Notes under the pieces: model-generated
The model's database searches: none
Told to the model about the DNA's origin: nothing
What the model saw: the letters and a program-made list of their open reading frames with translations, nothing else
Source: Actinoplanes campanulatus
GTDB taxonomy: Bacteria > Actinomycetota > Actinomycetes > Mycobacteriales > Micromonosporaceae
Direction: 5' to 3'
Length of the DNA: 64,000 nucleotides
Assembly: GCF_014647795.1 (NCBI RefSeq)
Contig: NZ_BMPW01000027.1
Location: 43,803-107,802 of the forward strand
Shown here: positions 54,853-63,790 of the stretch, in pieces
Layout of the letters: every line of letters starts with the position of its first letter
Position numbering within the stretch: position 1 is the first letter of the stretch
Program-made: the position numbers and the translations under genes

Positions 54853-55784
54853 TTCTCACGGTCACCCTCAACCCCAGCGTCGACCGGGCCCTCGAGGTCG
54901 GCGCGCTGACCCGCGGCGAGGTGCTGCGGGCCGGCGGCTCGCACATCGACCCGGGCGGCAAGGGCGTCAACGTCTCCCGGGCGCTGCTCGCCAACGGTGT
55001 GCGATCCACCGCCGTTGTGCCGGCCGGTGGCGCCGAGGGCGAGCAACTGGTCGACCTGCTCAAGGCCGAGGGGGTCGACCTGCTGGCCGTGCCGATCGCC
55101 GGCCGGACCCGTTCCAACATCACCCTGGCCGAGCCGGACGGCACGGTCACCAAGATCAACGAAGCCGGCCCGGTCCTCTCCGACGACGAGTTCGCCGAGG
55201 TCAGCGACGCGGTGCTGACCGCCGCGCCGGCGGCCGACTGGGTGGTCATCTGCGGCAGCCTGCCGCCCGGCCCCAGCCTCGCCGCGTTCGGCGACCTCTG
55301 CGCCCGGCTGGTCGGCTCAGGCGCCCGGCTCGCGGTGGACAGCAGCGGACCGGCGCTGCTGGCCGGCGTCGCGGCCGGCGCGGCCCTGGTCAAACCGAAC
55401 CGGGAGGAGCTGGCCGAGGCGGTCGGCCGGATGCCCGCGACCCTCGGCGACGTGGTCGAGGGATGCCGCCGGCTCCGGGCCGCAGGCGCCGGCGCGGTCC
55501 TGGCCAGTCTCGGCGCCGACGGCGCGGTGCTGGTCGACGGCGACGGCGTGCTGGCCGGCGTCTCCCCGGTCAGCGTCCCGCGCAGCACGGTCGGCGCCGG
55601 CGACGCGCTGCTCGCCGGATTCCTCTCGACCGGCGCGTGCGACGCCGCCGCGCTGGTGGAGGGCCTGGCGTGGGGCGCGGCCGCGGTCAGCCTCCCGGGC
55701 AGCCGGATGCCCGGCCCCACCGATCTCGACCGTACGAGCGTGCGCGTGACCCCCCACCCCGATCCGGCCCGCCGGCTCACCTGA
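54849..55784 (+). CDS. PfkB-family sugar-phosphate kinase (1-phosphofructokinase type)
   Basis: The 311-aa ribokinase-like enzyme shows ILTVTLNPSVDRALEV, the substrate stretch GGKGVNVSRALLANG, KPNREELAEAVG, and the late catalytic VGAGDALLAGF. This group includes 1-phosphofructokinase and tagatose-6-phosphate kinase. Next to a DeoR regulator it is usually annotated fruK, but the adjacent permease is mannitol-like and not fructose-like, so fructose-1-phosphate or another ketohexose phosphate is possible. GTG 54849 overlaps the regulator stop. Confidence 0.82.
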   Translation: MILTVTLNPSVDRALEVGALTRGEVLRAGGSHIDPGGKGVNVSRALLANGVRSTAVVPAGGAEGEQLVDLLKAEGVDLLAVPIAGRTRSNITLAEPDGTVTKINEAGPVLSDDEFAEVSDAVLTAAPAADWVVICGSLPPGPSLAAFGDLCARLVGSGARLAVDSSGPALLAGVAAGAALVKPNREELAEAVGRMPATLGDVVEGCRRLRAAGAGAVLASLGADGAVLVDGDGVLAGVSPVSVPRSTVGAGDALLAGFLSTGACDAAALVEGLAWGAAAVSLPGSRMPGPTDLDRTSVRVTPHPDPARRLT

Positions 55785-55901
55785 CCGGCGCCCCGGCAAG
55801 CTCCCGCCCCGGTACGAAACCCACCGATCCACCCCGCGACAGCCGGAGGCGGCCTCAACACACCCTCGCTATCTCTCCGTCACCGAAATGGAGATCCCCT
55901 C

Positions 55902-57005
55902 ATGGCCTCTTCGTACACCCCCGAGGTCGCCGGAGCCGGCTTCAGAGCCCGGGTCCAGAGACTCGGCGGATACCTCGCCGGCATGGTCATGCCGAACATC
56001 GGAGCGCTCATCGCCTGGGGTCTGATCACGGCCCTGTTCATCCCGGTCGGCTGGGTGCCGAACGAGAATCTGGCCGAGCTCGTCGACCCGATGATCAAGT
56101 ACCTGCTGCCCATCCTCATCGGTTACACCGGCGGCCGGATGGTGCACGGCCAGCGTGGCGCGGTCGTCGGCGCGGTCGCCACCGCCGGTGTGGTGGTCGG
56201 CGCGGACGTCCCGATGTTCCTCGGCGCGATGATCATGGGTCCGCTCGCCGCGTACGTCATGAAGCTCTTCGACGGCCTGATCGAGGGCCGGATCCGGCCC
56301 GGCTTCGAGATGCTGGTGGACAACTTCTCGGCCGGCATCGTCGGCGGCGCCTTCGCGATCCTCGGCAAGGTCGGTATCGGCCCGGTCGTCGACGGGCTCA
56401 GCCGGGCGGCCGGCGATGCGGTCGACTTCCTGCTCGACCACAGCCTCATGCCGCTGGCCTCGGTGCTGGTCGAACCGGCCAAGGTGCTGTTCCTGAACAA
56501 CGCCATCAACCACGGCGTGCTCAGCCCGCTCGGCGTGCAGCAGGTGGCGGAGCAGGGCAAATCGATCCTGTTCATGATCGAGTCGAATCCCGGCCCCGGT
56601 CTCGGCCTGCTCGCCGCGTACCTCTTCTTCGGGCCGAGGTCGCTGCGCCCGAGCACCCCGGCCGCGATGATCATCCACTTCTTCGGCGGCATCCACGAGA
56701 TCTACTTCCCGTACGTCCTGATGAAGCCCCGCCTGATCCTCGCGATGATCGCCGGCGGCATGGCCGGGGTCGCCACCTTCATGGTCACCGGCGCCGGCAC
56801 GGTCGCCTCGCCCGCTCCGGGCAGCATCTTCGCCTTCTTCGCGGTGACCGCCAAGGGCAGCCACGCCGGGATGATCCTCGGCGTCACGATCGCGGCCGCG
56901 GTGACCTTCGGTGTCGCGTCGCTGCTGCTCGGGTTCGGCAGGCTCAAGTCCGACCAGGAGCCGGCGGAGGAGCCCGCACCGGAGACCAGCAAGGAAAACG
57001 TCTGA
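55902..57005 (+). CDS. mtlA: PTS permease subunit IIC, mannitol type
   Basis: The 367-aa membrane protein carries the mannitol-IIC hallmarks VQRLGGYLAGMVMPNIGALI at the start, GEMLVDNFSAGI-like FEMLVDNFSAGIVGG, FLNNAINHGVL and the substrate signature FFGGIHEIYFPYVL. It moves a hexitol inward while IIB phosphorylates it. Unlike MtlA of E. coli, the B and A domains are not fused but encoded by the next two genes. It starts at ATG 55902, 117 bp after the kinase. Confidence 0.88.
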   Translation: MASSYTPEVAGAGFRARVQRLGGYLAGMVMPNIGALIAWGLITALFIPVGWVPNENLAELVDPMIKYLLPILIGYTGGRMVHGQRGAVVGAVATAGVVVGADVPMFLGAMIMGPLAAYVMKLFDGLIEGRIRPGFEMLVDNFSAGIVGGAFAILGKVGIGPVVDGLSRAAGDAVDFLLDHSLMPLASVLVEPAKVLFLNNAINHGVLSPLGVQQVAEQGKSILFMIESNPGPGLGLLAAYLFFGPRSLRPSTPAAMIIHFFGGIHEIYFPYVLMKPRLILAMIAGGMAGVATFMVTGAGTVASPAPGSIFAFFAVTAKGSHAGMILGVTIAAAVTFGVASLLLGFGRLKSDQEPAEEPAPETSKENV

Positions 57006-57021
57006 GTCCAGGAGGACCGCG

Positions 57022-57330
57022 ATGGCAACCATCAACGGCAAGGACATCCACAAGCTCGTCGTCGCCTGCGACGCGGGCATGGGCAGCAGCGTGATGCTGG
57101 CCAGCACGCTGCGCAAGCAACTCGGCAAGACGGGTGTCACCGTGGAGCACACCCCGGTGAACTCGATCCCGGCCGACGCCGACGTGGTGGTCTGCCACAG
57201 CGGCCTCGCCGCCCGCGCCCGCTCGGTGGCCCCGGGCAAGCCGATCGTGCCGTTCCAGATCTTCCTGGGCGACCCGGCCGTGACCCGCGTGGTCAAGGCC
57301 ATCCAGCAGGGCACCGATCTGAATGTCTGA
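57022..57330 (+). CDS. PTS subunit IIB, mannitol type
   Basis: The 102-aa cytoplasmic protein carries the phosphocysteine Cys16 in LVVACDAGMGSSVMLAS, typical of mannitol IIB. It takes phosphate from IIA and passes it to the sugar held by IIC. AGGAGG at 57010-57015 sets the start. The following IIA gene overlaps its end by 8 bp. Confidence 0.9.
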   Translation: MATINGKDIHKLVVACDAGMGSSVMLASTLRKQLGKTGVTVEHTPVNSIPADADVVVCHSGLAARARSVAPGKPIVPFQIFLGDPAVTRVVKAIQQGTDLNV

Positions 57331-57769
57331 GCTGCTGGAACCCCGGGCCGTCCGGCTCGCCGAGAGCGCCGCCGGCCGCGACGACGCGATCCGTCGTTGC
57401 GGCGCGGTCCTGGTGGAGATCGGCGCCGTCCACCCGGGCTACGTCGACACGATGCTCGACCGGGAGAGGTCGATCTCCACGTACGTCGGCGAGGGGGTCG
57501 CCATCCCGCACGGCACCCTCGCCGGCAAGGACCTGGTCGAGCGCGACGCCCTCGCGGTGCTGCGCTTCCCGGACGGCGTGGACTGGGGCGGCGAGCCGGT
57601 CACCGTGTGCGTGGCCATCGCCGCCCGGGGGGACGGGCACGTCGAGTTGCTCGCCTCCCTCGCCGAGATCCTGCTCGACGAGGACCAGGCCCGCGAGCTG
57701 CGCGAGGCCACCGAGCCCGGCGCCGTGATCCGGCTGCTCGGGTCGATCCAGGAGGAGACGAAGCGATGA
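57323..57769 (+). CDS. PTS subunit IIA, mannitol/fructose type
   Basis: The 148-aa protein is a IIA of the fructose-mannitol superfamily, with the phosphohistidine His63 in EGVAIPHGT. It receives phosphate from HPr and gives it to IIB Cys16. It overlaps IIB at the start and the dehydrogenase at the end (ATGA). Confidence 0.9.
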   Translation: MSELLEPRAVRLAESAAGRDDAIRRCGAVLVEIGAVHPGYVDTMLDRERSISTYVGEGVAIPHGTLAGKDLVERDALAVLRFPDGVDWGGEPVTVCVAIAARGDGHVELLASLAEILLDEDQARELREATEPGAVIRLLGSIQEETKR

Positions 57770-58806
57770 AGGTCGTCCGATTCCACGCTCCCGGCGACGT
57801 CCGCTTCGAGGACGCGCCCGAGCCCGGGGCCGGTCCCGGTGAGGTGAAGATCCGGGTACGGAACTGCTCCACCTGCGGCACCGACGTGAAGATCTCCAGG
57901 TTCGGCCACCACCACATCCACCCGCCCCGGGTGATGGGCCACGAGATCGCCGGCGAGATCGTCGAGGTCGGCGACGGCGTCGACGGCTGGTCGGAAGGTG
58001 ACCGCGTCCAGGTGATCGCCGCCATCCCGTGTGGAGAGTGCGCCGAGTGCCGGCGTGGCCGGATGACGATCTGCCCCGACCAGGTCTCGATGGGCTACCA
58101 CTTCGAGGGCGGCTTCGCCCAGTACATGGTGGTTCCCCGGGAGGTCCTCAGGGTCGGCGGCCTCAACCGCGTCCCGGCGGGCGTCTCGTTCGCCGAGGCC
58201 TCCGTCGCCGAGCCGCTGGCCTGCGCCCTCAACGCCCAGAACCTGGCCCGGGTCGGGGTCGGCGACGACGTGGTGGTGATCGGCTCCGGCCCGATCGGCT
58301 GCCTGCACGTCCGGCTGGCCCGCGCCCGCGGCGCCGCCCGGGTGTTCCTGGTCGAGCTCAGCCGGCGGCGCCTGGACATGGCCGCCGAACCGGTCAAGCC
58401 GGACGCCGCGATCTGCGCCGGGGAGACCGGCCCGGTCGAGGAGATCCTGAGACTGACCGGCGGCCGCGGCGCCGACGTCATCATCACGGCGGCCGCCTCC
58501 GGCCGGGCCCAGGAGCAGGCCATCCGGATGGCCGCCCGGCAGGGCCGGATCAGCTTCTTCGGCGGCCTGCCCAAGGACCAGCCGACCATCACCTGCGACT
58601 CCAACCTGATCCACTACCGGGAGCTGACGATCGTCGGCGCCAACGGGTCGAGCCCCGCGCACAACGCCGAGGCGCTCGACCTGGTCGCCTCCGGCGCGGT
58701 GCCGGTCGCCGACCTGATCACCCATCGCCTGCCGCTGGAGAGCGCCATCGACGCCTTCGGGATCGTCGCCCGCGGCGAGGCCATCAAGGTCACCATCGAG
58801 CCCTAG
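57766..58806 (+). CDS. zinc-dependent medium-chain dehydrogenase
   Basis: The 346-aa MDR enzyme has the catalytic zinc ligand Cys in NCSTCGTD with MGHEIAG, four structural-zinc Cys in CGECAECRRGRMTIC, and the NAD site VVVIGSGPIGCLHVRLA. In this place it should oxidise the hexitol phosphate made by the PTS, as GatD does for galactitol-1-phosphate; ordinary MtlD belongs to a different family. The exact substrate is unknown. It is coupled to IIA by a 4-bp overlap. Confidence 0.85.
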   Translation: MKVVRFHAPGDVRFEDAPEPGAGPGEVKIRVRNCSTCGTDVKISRFGHHHIHPPRVMGHEIAGEIVEVGDGVDGWSEGDRVQVIAAIPCGECAECRRGRMTICPDQVSMGYHFEGGFAQYMVVPREVLRVGGLNRVPAGVSFAEASVAEPLACALNAQNLARVGVGDDVVVIGSGPIGCLHVRLARARGAARVFLVELSRRRLDMAAEPVKPDAAICAGETGPVEEILRLTGGRGADVIITAAASGRAQEQAIRMAARQGRISFFGGLPKDQPTITCDSNLIHYRELTIVGANGSSPAHNAEALDLVASGAVPVADLITHRLPLESAIDAFGIVARGEAIKVTIEP

Positions 58807-58817
58807 AGGGAGACGCC

Positions 58818-59093
58818 ATGCCCACGCGCACGGTGACGATCGGATCCGCGAGCGGCCTGCACGCCCGGCCTGCCAAGATCTTCGTGGAGGCCGCCGCGAA
58901 GGCGCCGGTCAAGGTCACCATCCGGTCCGGCGACCGGAAGCCGGTGCCGGCCAGGAGCATGCTGTCGGTGCTCGCCCTCGGCGCCCGGAAGGGCACCGAG
59001 GTGACCCTCGAAGCCGAGGGCGACGGCGCCGACGAGACCCTGGACGACCTGGCCGCCCTGCTCGCGAAGGATCTGGACGCCGACCATGCCTGA
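58818..59093 (+). CDS. ptsH: PTS phosphocarrier HPr
   Basis: The 91-aa protein has the phosphohistidine His15 in GLHARPA and the serine of the regulatory region, Ser47, in PARSMLSVLALGA. It carries phosphate from enzyme I to IIA. AGGGAG lies before the ATG, and enzyme I overlaps its end by 8 bp. It is unusual to find HPr inside a sugar-specific operon. Confidence 0.92.
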   Translation: MPTRTVTIGSASGLHARPAKIFVEAAAKAPVKVTIRSGDRKPVPARSMLSVLALGARKGTEVTLEAEGDGADETLDDLAALLAKDLDADHA

Positions 59094-60732
59094 CACCGTC
59101 CTCACCGGGATCGGAGTGTGCCCCGGGACCGTCGCCGGCCCGCTGCTGCGGATCGCGGCGGCCCCGGCGCTGCCGGCCCCCACCACGGTCACCGACATCG
59201 AGGCGGAGGTCGCCCGTGCCGGGGCGGCGCTCACCGAGGTGGTCGCCGAACTCGGGCGGCGCGCCGACCGGGCCGCCGACGCCACGGTGGCCGAGGTGTT
59301 GCGATCCGAGGCGCTGATGGCCGGCGACGAGGAACTGCGCGACGGCGTACGAGAGCTCATCGAGGCCGGTCACGACGCGCCGCACGCGATCGACGGCGCG
59401 TTCGCGACGTTCCGGGAGATCTTCGCCGCGGCCGGCGGCTATCTCGCCGAGCGCGTCGCCGACCTCGACGACCTGCGGGACCGCGCCGTCGCGTTGCTGC
59501 TCGGCCTGCCCATGCCGGGCGTGCCGTCGCCCGGCCACCGCTACGTCCTGGCGGCCCGCGACCTGGCCCCCGCCGACACCGCCGACCTCGACCCGGCCCA
59601 GGTGATCGCCCTGGTCACCGAGATCGGCGGCCCGACCAGCCACACCGCGATCCTGGCTCGTGCGCTGGGCCTGCCCGCGGTGGTCGCCTGCGCCGGGGTG
59701 CTCGCCGTCCCGGACGGCGCCCGGGTGCTGGTCGACGGCGCCACCGGGCGGGTGGCGACCGGCGTCGACGACGTGGAGGTCAAGGCCGCGATCGAGGCGT
59801 CGGCCCGGCTCACCGCGGCGGCCTCCGGTCTCACCGGGCCGGGCCGGACCTCCGACGGGTACGCCGTCAAGCTGCTCGCCAACGTGGGATCCGCCCGGAA
59901 CGTGCCCGCCGCCGACGAGGCGCACGCCGAGGGGATCGGGCTGTTCCGCACCGAGCTGCTCTTCCTCGACCGGGCCACCGAACCCGGGCACGGCGAGCAG
60001 GTAGCGGACTACCGGGACGTGTTCCGCGCCATGGCCGGGCGGCGGGTCGTCATCCGTACCCTCGATGCCGGCGCCGACAAACCGCTGCCGTTCCTGAATC
60101 AGGAGGGTGAGCCCAATCCGGCCCTGGGGGTGCGCGGTCTGCGCGTGGCGCGGCAGCGCCCGGAGGTGCTCACCACCCAGCTCGCGGCGATCGCCGAAGC
60201 CCGCGCCGAGACCGGCGCCGACGTCTGGGTGATGGCCCCGATGGTCTCCACGGTGGCCGAGGCGAGCGCCTTCGCGGCCGCCGTGCACGAGGCCGGGCTG
60301 CCGAGGGCGGGTGTGATGATCGAGGTGCCGGCCGCCGCGCTGCGGGCCGCCGACCTGCTGCGGGTCGTCGACTTCCTGAGCATCGGTACGAACGACCTGA
60401 GCCAGTACACGTTCGCCGCGGACCGGATGTGCGGTCCGCTGGCCGATCTGCTGGATCCGTGGCAGCCGGCGCTGTTGCAGCTCATCGGCCTCTGCGGCGA
60501 GGCGGGCCGGGCGGCCGGCAGACCGGTCGGGGTGTGCGGCGAGGCGGCGGCCGATCCGCTGCTCGCGCCGGTGCTGGTCGGCCTCGGGGTGACCAGCCTG
60601 TCGATGTCGCCGCGGGCGCTCCCGGCGGTCCGGGCGGCGCTGTCCACGCGTACCGCGGAGGACTGCCGGCGGCTGGCGGCGCTGGCGGTGGCCGCCCCCG
60701 GCCCGGCGGAGGCCCGCGAGGCGGCCGGATGA
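59086..60732 (+). CDS. ptsI: PTS enzyme I (phosphoenolpyruvate-protein phosphotransferase)
   Basis: The 548-aa enzyme takes phosphate from phosphoenolpyruvate onto His186 in GGPTSHTAILARALGLPA and gives it to HPr. The PEP site is seen in GIGLFRTELLFL, the active Cys in GVCGEAAADP, and VDFLSIGTNDLSQY is intact. It closes the operon; a hairpin follows 5 bp after the stop. Confidence 0.93.
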   Translation: MPDTVLTGIGVCPGTVAGPLLRIAAAPALPAPTTVTDIEAEVARAGAALTEVVAELGRRADRAADATVAEVLRSEALMAGDEELRDGVRELIEAGHDAPHAIDGAFATFREIFAAAGGYLAERVADLDDLRDRAVALLLGLPMPGVPSPGHRYVLAARDLAPADTADLDPAQVIALVTEIGGPTSHTAILARALGLPAVVACAGVLAVPDGARVLVDGATGRVATGVDDVEVKAAIEASARLTAAASGLTGPGRTSDGYAVKLLANVGSARNVPAADEAHAEGIGLFRTELLFLDRATEPGHGEQVADYRDVFRAMAGRRVVIRTLDAGADKPLPFLNQEGEPNPALGVRGLRVARQRPEVLTTQLAAIAEARAETGADVWVMAPMVSTVAEASAFAAAVHEAGLPRAGVMIEVPAAALRAADLLRVVDFLSIGTNDLSQYTFAADRMCGPLADLLDPWQPALLQLIGLCGEAGRAAGRPVGVCGEAAADPLLAPVLVGLGVTSLSMSPRALPAVRAALSTRTAEDCRRLAALAVAAPGPAEAREAAG

Positions 60733-60736
60733 GTAG

Positions 60737-60760
60737 AGCGGGCCTCCGTGGAGGCCCGCT
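60737..60760. terminator. hairpin between ptsI and the convergent secreted-protein gene
   Basis: An 11-bp stem AGCGGGCCTCC/GGAGGCCCGCT closes on GT. It has no T-run and lies between two converging stops, so it may end both transcripts. Confidence 0.65.
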
Positions 60761-60763
60761 GGA

Positions 60764-61384
60764 TCAGAATCCCCGGTTGCTGAAAGGGAAGCCCTTGTGG
60801 AACGGGTTCCCTCCGCTGAACGGGAAACCCGCCGGGAACTTCGGCGGCGGCATGTGCTCGAGCAGGCGGATCATGTCGGTCAGCACCTGGGGCGCCGGGG
60901 TGTTCGTGTAGGTGACGACCTTCTTCTCCCGGCCGTTGCGGTAGCCGACCTCCAGCTCGTACCGGGCCCTACCGGACTTGCTGGCCGGCACGTAGGCCGG
61001 GCGCAGCGCCAGGAAGGCCGGGCTGGAGGCGAGGCGGTAGATCCGCCCGATGTGTCCGTTGCCGGTGCCCTGGAGGGAGATCGAGAGCTGGCCGCGCCCG
61101 CCGCCGCTCCGGATCAGGCTCACCGAGGTGGCCCGGTACCCGGGCCGGGTGTCGGTGGCGGTCCACGTCGTCTGGTCCTGCACCGCCGGGTCCACCGCCG
61201 TCTGTGCTGTCATGGTGGGTGTCGTCATGGTCTGGGCCGCGACCGGTTCGGCTCCCACACCCGGTGCGTCCTCGCCCGCCGCCGCGCCGGCCGGCCCGGC
61301 GGTGCTCACCGTGATGCCGGCGAGACTCACGAGCAGGCCGGTCGCGCGGAGCAGGCGGGACTGAGCGTTCCTGCGTCTGGTCAT
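60764..61384 (-). CDS. secreted hypothetical protein with GFPF tail
   Basis: The 206-aa product has a twin-arginine-like basic head (MTRRRNAQSRLL) and a signal segment ending near AGAAAG. A Thr/Ala-rich stretch and a 90-residue domain (GQLSISLQGTGNGHIGRIYR, RARYELEVGYRNGREKKVVT) follow. The tail is rich in Gly, Phe and Pro and repeats GFPFS twice, with NPF between. No family is recognised. ATG 61384 gives a normal signal peptide; ATG 61405 is also open. Confidence 0.72.
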   Translation of the reverse strand: MTRRRNAQSRLLRATGLLVSLAGITVSTAGPAGAAAGEDAPGVGAEPVAAQTMTTPTMTAQTAVDPAVQDQTTWTATDTRPGYRATSVSLIRSGGGRGQLSISLQGTGNGHIGRIYRLASSPAFLALRPAYVPASKSGRARYELEVGYRNGREKKVVTYTNTPAPQVLTDMIRLLEHMPPPKFPAGFPFSGGNPFHKGFPFSNRGF

Positions 61385-61433
61385 GATCCCGACGATAACG
61401 GACATTCGCGGGCAATATTACCAAAACGCCGAA

Positions 61434-62216
61434 TCAGCCTTCCGGGTTCCCGGGGTGGTCCGCGACCCCCAGGTCAAAGCCCCGCTTCGCCAGCTTCGTC
61501 TCCAGCACCCGGCACACGTGCTCGACCACCGCGAACCGGGCATACTGCTTGTCGTCACCCGGGATGACCTGCCATCGCGCCCGCGGCCGGTCGGTACGGT
61601 CGATCATCTCCTCGACCGCCGCCGCGTACTCCGCCCGCTTCGCCCGGTTCCGCCAGTCCTCGTCGGTCAGCTTCCACGACCGCAGCGGATCGTCCCGCCG
61701 GCTCTCGAAACGGCGCAACTGCTCCTCGTCCGACACGTTCATCCAGAACTTGATCAGGATCATGCCCTCGGCGGCCAGGGTCCGCTCGAACTCCGCGATC
61801 TCGTCGTACGCCCGCCGCCACTGCTCATGCGTCGCGAACCCCTCGACCCGCTCCACCAGCACCCGCCCGTACCAGGACCGGTCCAGCACGGTCATCCCGC
61901 CCCGGCCCGGCAGCACCTGCCAGAACCGCTGCATGTAGTGGTGCCGCTTCTCGTCGTACGTGGGGGCCGCGAACTGCGTCACCCGGACGTGCCTCGGGTC
62001 CAGCGGCGCCACCAGGCGCTTGATCGCCCCGCCCTTACCGGACGCGTCCCACCCCTCGAACAGCACGCACAACGGCGGACCGATCTTCTTCGCCCCGATC
62101 TGCCCGCCCAGGATCAGTCGCAACCGCAGCAGCCGCTCCTGCGCCGCCGCCAGCCGGGCCTCGGCCTTCTTCTTCGAGATGTCGATCGGGGGATGTGCCC
62201 TACCAAGGTGACCCAT
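61434..62216 (-). CDS. ppk2: Polyphosphate kinase 2
   Basis: The 260-aa P-loop kinase uses polyphosphate to phosphorylate nucleotides. Walker A is in VLFEGWDASGKGGAIKRL, the lid and Walker B follow in TVLDRSWYGRVLVERVEG, and RFWQVLPGRGGM and WYGR are typical of PPK2 domains of the shorter class. Whether it acts on NMP or NDP cannot be told. ATG 62216 is chosen because it gives a domain-only protein; the open frame beyond it runs into tyrS promoter DNA. Confidence 0.9.
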   Translation of the reverse strand: MGHLGRAHPPIDISKKKAEARLAAAQERLLRLRLILGGQIGAKKIGPPLCVLFEGWDASGKGGAIKRLVAPLDPRHVRVTQFAAPTYDEKRHHYMQRFWQVLPGRGGMTVLDRSWYGRVLVERVEGFATHEQWRRAYDEIAEFERTLAAEGMILIKFWMNVSDEEQLRRFESRRDDPLRSWKLTDEDWRNRAKRAEYAAAVEEMIDRTDRPRARWQVIPGDDKQYARFAVVEHVCRVLETKLAKRGFDLGVADHPGNPEG

Positions 62217-62262
62217 CCACCCAGCATCGCCTGTCGACCGGCCGTGCGGGACAATCCGTACC

Positions 62263-63519
62263 GTGACTCTCGTAGACGACCTGTTGTGGCGCGGACTCAT
62301 CCAGGACTCGACCGACCCCGACGAGCTGCGCAAGAAGCTCGACGGTGGATCGCTCACGTTCTATGTGGGCTTCGACCCCACCGCCGCCTCGCTGCACGTC
62401 GGTCACCTCATGCAGGTCTGCACCGCCCGCCGCCTCCAGCTCGCCGGCCACCGGCCGCTGCTGCTCGTCGGCGGCGCCACCGGCCAGATCGGCGACCCCC
62501 GGGAGTCCAGCGAGCGCAGCCTCAACCCGCCCGAGGTGGTCGAGAGCTGGGTGCAGCGCATCCGCACCCAGCTGTCGCCGTTCGTCACCTACGACGGTGA
62601 CAACGCCGCCACCCTGGTCAACAACCTGGACTGGACCGGCCCCACCTCGGTGATCGACTTCCTGCGCGACGTCGGCAAGCACTTCCCGGTCAACAAGATG
62701 CTGGCCCGCGACGTCGTGCGGAACCGTCTGGAGAGCGGCATCAGCTTCACCGAGTTCAGCTACCAGCTGCTCCAGTCCAACGACTTCTACCAGCTGCACG
62801 TCCAGCACGGCTGCCAGCTCCAGTTCGGCGGCTCCGACCAGTGGGGCAACATCACCGCTGGCGTCGACTTCGTCCGCCGTCGCGGCGCCGGCCCGGTGCA
62901 GGCCTTCGTCACCCCGCTGGTCCTCAAGGCCGACGGCACCAAGTTCGGCAAGACCGAGGGCGGCGCCGTCTGGCTCGACCCCACCATGACGTCGCCGTAC
63001 TCCTTCTACCAGTTCTGGATCAACAGCGACGACCGCGACGTCACCCGGTACCTGCGCTACTTCAGCTTCAAATCCCGCGAGGAGCTGGAGGAGCTGGAGA
63101 AGGCGACCGCGGAGCGGCCGCAGGCCCGGCTCGCGCAGCGAGCCCTCGCCGAGGAGCTCACCGCGCTGGTGCACGGCGCCGAGGAGGCACGCCAGGCGGT
63201 CGCGGCCAGCCAGGCCCTCTTCGGCCGGGGCTCGTTGGACGAACTCTCCGCGGACACGTTGCGCGCCGCGCTGGCCGAGGCCGGTCTTCATCCGGTACGA
63301 GGTGAGCTCCCGCCCGTCGGCGTTCTGCTCAAGGAGGCCGGTCTGGTGGCCAGCGCCAATGAGGCCCGCCGGACCATCACCGAGGGCGGCGCCTACCTCA
63401 ACAACGAGCGCATCACCGACGGCGAGGCGGTGATCCCGGCGTCCGCACTGCTGCACGGCCGGTTCCTGGTCCTGCGCCGGGGCAAGCGCACCTTCGCCGG
63501 CGTGGAACTGCTGCCCTGA
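62263..63519 (+). CDS. tyrS: Tyrosyl-tRNA synthetase TyrS
   Basis: The 418-aa class I synthetase charges tRNA-Tyr. The HIGH motif is HVGH (residues 45-48) after YVGFDPTAASL. The KMSKS motif appears as KFGKT in DGTKFGKTEGGAVW. The middle QLQFGGSDQWGNITAG and a C-terminal S4 RNA-binding domain (NEARRTITEGGAYLNNERI) are present. GTG 62263 has no clear ribosome site. The gene is directly followed by a terminator and then an rRNA promoter region. Confidence 0.95.
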   Translation: MTLVDDLLWRGLIQDSTDPDELRKKLDGGSLTFYVGFDPTAASLHVGHLMQVCTARRLQLAGHRPLLLVGGATGQIGDPRESSERSLNPPEVVESWVQRIRTQLSPFVTYDGDNAATLVNNLDWTGPTSVIDFLRDVGKHFPVNKMLARDVVRNRLESGISFTEFSYQLLQSNDFYQLHVQHGCQLQFGGSDQWGNITAGVDFVRRRGAGPVQAFVTPLVLKADGTKFGKTEGGAVWLDPTMTSPYSFYQFWINSDDRDVTRYLRYFSFKSREELEELEKATAERPQARLAQRALAEELTALVHGAEEARQAVAASQALFGRGSLDELSADTLRAALAEAGLHPVRGELPPVGVLLKEAGLVASANEARRTITEGGAYLNNERITDGEAVIPASALLHGRFLVLRRGKRTFAGVELLP

Positions 63520-63533
63520 CCTGCGCGTTCGCC

Positions 63534-63567
63534 AAGCCCCGGTCCTCGGTTTCGAGGGCCGGGGCTT
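63534..63567 (+). terminator. tyrS terminator
   Basis: AAGCCCCGGTCCTC (63534-63547) pairs with GAGGGCCGGGGCTT (63554-63567) with one mismatch around a 6-nt loop, 15 bp after the stop; CGGCTTT follows. Confidence 0.8.
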
Positions 63568-63605
63568 CGGCTTTCCGGCTGTGACGGCCGTCGCGGGACC
63601 CCGAT

Positions 63606-63634
63606 TTGGAGTTGCGAGGGGCGGCGAGTAATGT
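63606..63634 (+). promoter_or_regulatory. possible upstream rRNA promoter
   Basis: TTGGAG (63606-63611) and TAATGT (63629-63634) are spaced by 17 bp in otherwise GC-rich DNA. Actinobacterial rRNA operons often have several tandem promoters; this would be the distal one. Confidence 0.4.
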
Positions 63635-63790
63635 TGTCCGAGCCGCCAGGGAGACGGGCGAGCGAGCGGGACCCGATTCAGGGGCCCGGCGCGGCCGTCC
63701 TGGAGGAACCCAAACTTTGATCAGACGATCTTACTAGGTCGTGTGGTTCGGTGTGTTTTCGTTTGTTGAATTCGGTTGCGAAACGCGGAT

